Positions 5,170 through 9,095 of a stretch of DNA of 9,095 bases are shown here, piece by piece; within the stretch, counting starts at the first letter, position 1, and every line of letters starts with the position of its first letter. The translations under genes and the position numbers were made by a program. The stretch comes from Pirellulales bacterium (GTDB lineage Bacteria > Planctomycetota > Planctomycetia > Pirellulales > Thermoguttaceae), in the NCBI GenBank assembly GCA_030607895.1, contig JAUWJC010000133.1, forward strand, positions 1 through 9,095, in the 5' to 3' direction. Below the pieces are notes generated by a model. The model saw only the letters and a program-made list of their open reading frames with translations. It was not told the DNA's origin and did not search any database.

Positions 5170-6849
5170 GCAAAACAGATGCTCTTTGAAGACGAAGCTC
5201 GCCAGCCGCTGGCGGCCGGGGTGTCCAAATTGGCCCGGGCCGTGACCAGCACGCTCGGACCTCGCGGCCGAAACGCCGTGCTGGACAAGGGCTGGGGACC
5301 TCCCAAGGTGACCAAAGACGGAGTTGCCGTAGCCGAGGACCTCGATCTGGATGATCCTTACGAGAACCTTGGGGTGCAGTTGGTCAAGGAGGCTGCCACC
5401 AAGACGAACGAGGTGGCCGGCGACGGCACTACCACCGCCACCGTGCTGGCCGAGGCCATCTACAAGGAGGGACTCAAGATGGTGGCCGCCGGGGCCGACC
5501 CGATGAGCCTCTCGCGGGGAATCAACAAGGCCACGGGCGCGGTCGTCAAAGCGATTGGTAAGATGGCTTCGCCCGTGGACGCAAAGAGCAAGAAAGAAAT
5601 CCAGCAAATAGCCACGATTGCCGGCAACAACGATCCGTCGATCGGCGGCGTGCTGGCCGACGCCTTCATCAAGGTTGGTAAGAATGGCGTGATTACGGTG
5701 GAAGAAGGCAAACAGGCCGAGACCTACGTGGAAGTGGTCGAGGGAATGCAATTCGACCGCGGCTACTTGTCACCCCATTTCGTCACCAACCAGGAAAACC
5801 AAACCGTCGAGTTGGAGAAGTGCCTCGTGCTGATCCACGAGGAGAAGATCTCCAGCGCGAAGGACTTGGGGCCGCTTCTGGAGGCTGGGAGTAAGGCGGG
5901 CAAACCGCTTCTTGTGATCGCCGAGGACATCGAGGGCGAGGCGTTGGCCACATTGGTGGTGAACAAGATGCGGGGTATCCTCAGCGTTTGCGGCGTCAAG
6001 GCACCCGGCTACGGCGACCGCCGCAAGGCCATACTGGGCGACATCGCCACGCTGACCGGCTCGCAGGCGATCTTCAAGGACCTGGGCGTCTCGCTCGATT
6101 CGGTGAAGATCTCCGACCTGGGTACCGCCAAAAAGGTAATCATAACGGCCGACGACACGACTATTGTCGGCGGAGCCGGCAGGAAAGAAGCCGTCGACGG
6201 CCGGGCCGATCAGATCCGACGGGAAATCGAGGTTACCGACAGCGATTACGATCGCGAGAAGCTCCAGGAGAGATTGGCCAAGTTGGCCGGCGGCGTAGCC
6301 CAAATCAACTGCGGGGCGGCCACCGAGACCGAAATGAAGGAGCGGAAGGCGTTGTTGGAAGACGCCCGGGCGGCCACCCAAGCGGCTTTGGAAGAAGGCA
6401 TTGGGCCGGGCGGCGGTGTGGCGCTGCTGCGAAGCACCAAGACGGTCGACCGTCTGGACCTTGCCGGCGACGAAGCATTGGGAGCCCGGATCGTCAAGAA
6501 CGTGCTGGATGCTCCGTTGCGTGCCATTGCGGAGAATGCCGGTCAAGACGGTGCGGTGGTGGTCAACCGCGTCCGCCGAATGAAAGGCAAGGCGGAAGGT
6601 TTCGATGCCGAGGCCGAAAGCTATTGCGACCTGGTCGAAGCAGGAATCATCGATCCGGCCAAGGTAGTGCGTACTGCCCTTCAAAATGCCGCCAGTGTGG
6701 CGGCGCTGCTGCTGACCACATCGTGTCTGGTTACCGAGATCCCCAAGGAAGAACAACCCCAGGGACCGGGCCCCGAGCGCATGGATCCCGGCATGGGCGG
6801 CATGGGTGGCATGGGTGGCGGCATGGACGGCATGGGAATGGGAATGTAA
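5167..6849 (+). CDS. groEL1: Chaperonin GroEL (Hsp60), divergent paralogue 1
   Basis: A 60-kDa chaperonin subunit of 560 residues that would form the double-ring, ATP-driven folding chamber. ATPase signatures are intact: TLGPRGRN (29-36), VTKDGVAVA with Asp51, AGDGTTTATVLA with Asp86 (E. coli Asp87), and the Asp399 region before the EEGIGPGGGVALL motif. The C-terminus has the flexible Gly-Met tail (GMGGMGGMGGGMDGMGMGM). The apical domain differs from the standard: His204 replaces the Tyr equivalent to E. coli Tyr203, and Gly235 replaces the equivalent of Leu234; both are client-binding positions. The early DKSFG motif reads DKGWG. It starts with GTG behind a strong ribosome binding site, lies downstream of a sigma-54 promoter, and is 72 bp ahead of groES. 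A specialised client range is plausible but unproven. Confidence 0.97.
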   Translation: MAKQMLFEDEARQPLAAGVSKLARAVTSTLGPRGRNAVLDKGWGPPKVTKDGVAVAEDLDLDDPYENLGVQLVKEAATKTNEVAGDGTTTATVLAEAIYKEGLKMVAAGADPMSLSRGINKATGAVVKAIGKMASPVDAKSKKEIQQIATIAGNNDPSIGGVLADAFIKVGKNGVITVEEGKQAETYVEVVEGMQFDRGYLSPHFVTNQENQTVELEKCLVLIHEEKISSAKDLGPLLEAGSKAGKPLLVIAEDIEGEALATLVVNKMRGILSVCGVKAPGYGDRRKAILGDIATLTGSQAIFKDLGVSLDSVKISDLGTAKKVIITADDTTIVGGAGRKEAVDGRADQIRREIEVTDSDYDREKLQERLAKLAGGVAQINCGAATETEMKERKALLEDARAATQAALEEGIGPGGGVALLRSTKTVDRLDLAGDEALGARIVKNVLDAPLRAIAENAGQDGAVVVNRVRRMKGKAEGFDAEAESYCDLVEAGIIDPAKVVRTALQNAASVAALLLTTSCLVTEIPKEEQPQGPGPERMDPGMGGMGGMGGGMDGMGMGM

Positions 6850-6852
6850 TCC

Positions 6853-6880
6853 AAAGCTGATAGCTGAAAGCTGATAGCTA
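6853..6880. repeat. 14-bp tandem duplication between groEL1 and groES
   Basis: AAAGCTGATAGCTG (6853-6866) is followed by AAAGCTGATAGCTA (6867-6880), 13 of 14 bases identical. It begins 3 nt after the groEL1 stop and shows no hairpin or T run typical of a terminator. It is probably slippage-derived spacer or a remnant of a dispersed intergenic repeat. Confidence 0.85.
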
Positions 6881-6921
6881 AACTAACCCAAAAATCAAGC
6901 ATTTTGATAAGGAACCAGATT

Positions 6922-7221
6922 ATGAAGGATATCAACTTGAGGCCTTTGGACGATCGGATTGTGGTCGAGCCGGTGGAGGCCGAAGAAATGACCGCCGGCG
7001 GGATCGTGTTGCCCGACACGGCAAAGGAAAAACCTCAACGAGGCATCGCAATCGCCGTAGGGTGCGGCAAATTGCTCGACAGCGGCGAGCGTGGCGAATT
7101 GTCGGTTGCCGTCGGCGACGAAGTGATTTACGGCAAGTATGCCGGCAGCGACATCGAGGTCGAAGGGCGCGAGGTGAAAATCCTCCGCGAAAGCGATATT
7201 CTGGCCAGGGTAATCAAGTAA
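6922..7221 (+). CDS. groES: Co-chaperonin GroES (Hsp10)
   Basis: A 99-residue co-chaperonin that forms the heptameric lid of the GroEL cage. The N-terminus MKDINLRPLDDRIVVEP is typical. The mobile loop, about residues 20-36, contains EEMTAGGIVLPDTAKEKP with the Ile-Val-Leu tripeptide that contacts the GroEL apical domain. The C-terminal half has VGDEVIYGKYAGSDIEVEGREVKIL and ends DILARVIK. The ATG at 6922 follows AAGGA with 8 nt spacing; an upstream in-frame TTG at 6904 is rejected. It is the only groES in the window and lies between two groEL genes, so it may serve both rings. The stop codon lies inside a 16-bp tandem duplication. Confidence 0.98.
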   Translation: MKDINLRPLDDRIVVEPVEAEEMTAGGIVLPDTAKEKPQRGIAIAVGCGKLLDSGERGELSVAVGDEVIYGKYAGSDIEVEGREVKILRESDILARVIK

Positions 7222-7238
7222 AAGGGTAATCAAGTAAA
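7207..7238. repeat. Perfect 16-bp tandem duplication spanning the groES stop
   Basis: AGGGTAATCAAGTAAA occurs at 7207-7222 and 7223-7238 without mismatch. The first unit encodes the last GroES residues (RVIK) and the stop codon; the second is an untranslated copy. A recent slippage event is likely, since the copies have not diverged. Confidence 0.95.
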
Positions 7239-7248
7239 GTCAGTAATA

Positions 7249-7280
7249 CCAAACCATAAGCAGCCCAAACCACAAGCAGC
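7249..7280. repeat. 16-bp tandem duplication before groEL2
   Basis: CCAAACCATAAGCAGC (7249-7264) and CCAAACCACAAGCAGC (7265-7280) differ at one base. The period equals that of the unrelated duplication 10 bp upstream. It ends directly at the GAGGA ribosome binding site of groEL2 (7281-7285), so the two duplications together set the groES-groEL2 spacing. Confidence 0.9.
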
Positions 7281-7294
7281 GAGGAACCGCCATC

Positions 7295-8914
7295 GTGGCT
7301 AAGCAATTACTTTTCGAAGATCATGCCCGGCACAGAATGTTGCGGGGCGTCGATAAACTGGCCGACGTGGTCGCGGTGACCATGGGGCCGACCGGCCGGA
7401 ACGTCATCCTCGACAAATCGTTCGGCGGCCCGACCGTCACCAAGGACGGCGTTACCGTAAGTAAAGAGATCGAACTGGAAGATCGGTTCGAGAACATGGG
7501 GGCCAAGCTGGTTAACGAGGTCGCGTCGAAAACCTCCGACATAGCCGGCGACGGCACCACGGCCGCCACCGTGTTGGCCAGATCGATTTTCCGCGAGGGC
7601 TTGCGGAACGTCGCGGCCGGCAGTAATCCCGCGGCCATCCGCCGAGGAATCGAGAGGGCCGTCGACGCGGCGGTCGAGCATCTCTATTCCATGGCGAAGC
7701 CGGTCACCAAGACCGAGGAGATCGCCGACGTCGCGTCGATAAGCGCCAACACCGACCCGGAAATCGGTGAATTGCTCGCCGCTGCCATGGAGAAGGTAGG
7801 CCAGGATGGCGTAATCACCGTTGAAGAGGGCAAGACCACCGAGACCACTTACGAGGTCGTCGAGGGAATGCAGTTCGACAAGGGATATCTTTCGCCCTAT
7901 TTCATCAATCGGGCCCAGACCATGGACTGTCTGCTCGAGAACGCCTACATCCTCATCCACGAAAAGAAGGTGAGCAATCTGCGCGACCTGATTCCGCTTT
8001 TGGAGAAGATCAGCCAGACGGGCAAACCGCTGTTGATTATTGCCGAGGACGTTGAGGGCGAGGCGCTGACGACGCTGGTTGTCAACAAGCTTCGCGGCGT
8101 GTTGAACGTCTGTGCGGTGAAGGCTCCCGGCTTCGGCGACCGTCGCAAGGCCATGCTCGGCGACATCGCCATCCTCACCGGCGGCACGATGATCAGCGAG
8201 GACCTCGGGCTGAAGATCGAGAACCTCACAGTCGAGCATCTCGGCCGGGCAAAGCAGATTACTGTCGACAAGGACTCCACCATTCTCGTGGAGGGTGGTG
8301 GCAAGACCACCGACATCAAGAGCCGGATCGATCAACTCCGCTCGCAAATCGAGACGACCGACAGCGACTACGACCGCGAGAAGTACCAGGAACGGTTGGC
8401 GAAGCTGGCCGGCGGCGTGGCCGTGGTTTCGGTGGGAGCGGCGACCGAGGCCGAAATGAAGCAGAAGAAGGCCCGGGTGGAAGACGCCCTGCACGCCACT
8501 CGCGCGGCCGCGGAAGAGGGCATTTTGCCCGGCGGCGGCGTGGCCTTGCTGCGGTGTCGCGAGGCGGTCCAGAAGTGTCGTACCGCCGCCCGGGGTGACG
8601 AGAAGATCGGCGTGGACATCATCACGCGCACTCTGACCGCTCCGATTCGGCAGATTGCCGACAACTGCGGGATCGACGGGTCCGTGGTGGCCGACGAGGT
8701 TGCCGGCAAGCCCACCAACACCGGTTACGACGCCAACGCCGGCAAGTACGTGGATATGTTCAAGGCGGGCATTATCGATCCACTCAAGGTGGTTCGCACC
8801 GCCCTGGAGAACGCCGCCAGTATTGCCGCATTGATGCTGACAACTGAGACCATGGTGACCGACCTGAACAAAGAGGACAAAGATAAGCAACAGGTGGAGG
8901 GGAGTGTCCGGTAA
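7295..8914 (+). CDS. groEL2: Chaperonin GroEL (Hsp60), standard-type paralogue 2 without Gly-Met tail
   Basis: A 539-residue chaperonin subunit. Motifs are TMGPTGRNVILDKSFG, VTKDGVTVS, AGDGTTAATVLA with the ATP-hydrolysis Asp86, GYLSPYF in the apical domain with the client-binding Tyr and Phe kept, KAPGFGDRRKAML, ATEAEMKQKKARVEDALHAT and EEGILPGGGVALL. It is closer to the textbook GroEL sequence than the upstream paralogue. The C-terminus ends NKEDKDKQQVEGSVR, charged and lacking the Gly-Gly-Met repeat that normally projects into the cavity. The start is GTG with GAGGA 9 nt upstream. It lies 73 bp after groES and is followed by an intrinsic terminator, so it is the last gene of the chaperonin unit. 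Confidence 0.97.
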   Translation: MAKQLLFEDHARHRMLRGVDKLADVVAVTMGPTGRNVILDKSFGGPTVTKDGVTVSKEIELEDRFENMGAKLVNEVASKTSDIAGDGTTAATVLARSIFREGLRNVAAGSNPAAIRRGIERAVDAAVEHLYSMAKPVTKTEEIADVASISANTDPEIGELLAAAMEKVGQDGVITVEEGKTTETTYEVVEGMQFDKGYLSPYFINRAQTMDCLLENAYILIHEKKVSNLRDLIPLLEKISQTGKPLLIIAEDVEGEALTTLVVNKLRGVLNVCAVKAPGFGDRRKAMLGDIAILTGGTMISEDLGLKIENLTVEHLGRAKQITVDKDSTILVEGGGKTTDIKSRIDQLRSQIETTDSDYDREKYQERLAKLAGGVAVVSVGAATEAEMKQKKARVEDALHATRAAAEEGILPGGGVALLRCREAVQKCRTAARGDEKIGVDIITRTLTAPIRQIADNCGIDGSVVADEVAGKPTNTGYDANAGKYVDMFKAGIIDPLKVVRTALENAASIAALMLTTETMVTDLNKEDKDKQQVEGSVR

Positions 8915-8974
8915 CAACCGAGCAAGCTGACGCATCCCGACCGCCATACGGTCATCCAATCGTGCTGGATACAC

Positions 8975-9007
8975 CGGACCACCTCTTGGGCGAGGTGGTC
9001 CGTTTTT
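8975..9007 (+). terminator. Intrinsic (rho-independent) terminator after groEL2
   Basis: A perfect 11-bp stem, CGGACCACCTC (8975-8985) and GAGGTGGTCCG (8992-9002), encloses a 6-base loop and is followed by five T at 9003-9007. It lies 60 bp after the groEL2 stop and ends the chaperonin transcript. Confidence 0.93.
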
Positions 9008-9026
9008 GCCTGGGGACTGGAAAAAT

Positions 9027-9095
9027 GTAGGGTGGGTCGAGGCACGAGACCCACGCTTGAAGGATCGAAACGGGATGTCGTTGCGTGGGTCTCGT
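9027..9095. repeat. Inverted-repeat element, right end cut by the window
   Basis: ACGAGACCCACGC at 9044-9056 has its exact reverse complement at 9083-9095, where the window ends, with 26 bases between. The arm very likely continues outward as GTAGGGTGGGTCGAGGC (9027-9043). This GGGTGGGTC...GAGACCCACGC pattern looks like a dispersed MITE-type repeat; no coding potential is visible. Confidence 0.7.

Noticed and set aside
5770..6756. Long antisense ORFs opposite groEL1 and groEL2 (also 7307-8974)
   Set aside because: These are shadows of GC-rich codon usage in conserved groEL genes, with no independent signals.

Overview
The window is GC-rich, gene-dense bacterial chromosome. The protein content and the many short palindromic intergenic repeats suggest a member of the Planctomycetota (Pirellulales-like). 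The evidence is a HEAT-repeat protein of planctomycete style, a PdxJ-DapA pair, a groEL-groES-groEL order and several repeat families. This assignment is an inference from pattern recognition, not from a search.

Layout from left to right, plus strand unless noted. (1) One copy of an 81-bp palindromic element, cut by the window edge (1-69). (2) A HEAT-repeat protein with an uncharacterised C-terminal domain (178-933). (3) A repeat with inverted ends and 14-bp tandem units (942-1118) that runs up to the next start codon. (4) An apparent operon: pdxJ (pyridoxine 5'-phosphate synthase, vitamin B6), dapA (4-hydroxy-tetrahydrodipicolinate synthase, lysine/diaminopimelate) and a GT-B glycosyltransferase, with a twin-hairpin REP-like repeat between the last two. 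The glycosyltransferase contains a second, identical copy of the 81-bp element, read in frame. (5) A convergent minus-strand pair, DUF2442 then DUF4160, arranged like a small toxin-antitoxin-type module. (6) A 527-bp intergenic region with a full-consensus sigma-54 promoter. (7) A chaperonin cluster, groEL1-groES-groEL2, closed by a strong intrinsic terminator at 8975-9007. (8) The start of another inverted-repeat element (9027-9095), cut by the window end.

The most notable points are these. The palindromic element is 81 bp, exactly 27 codons, open in four of six frames, and sits inside the glycosyltransferase. The DapA protein has threonine where the Schiff-base lysine should be, with the other active-site residues kept. 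A consensus sigma-54 promoter, and no CIRCE operator, precedes the chaperonin genes. The two GroEL paralogues differ: GroEL1 has a Gly-Met tail but altered apical substrate-binding residues, while GroEL2 has a standard apical domain and no Gly-Met tail. Several gene junctions carry short tandem duplications of 14 or 16 bp.
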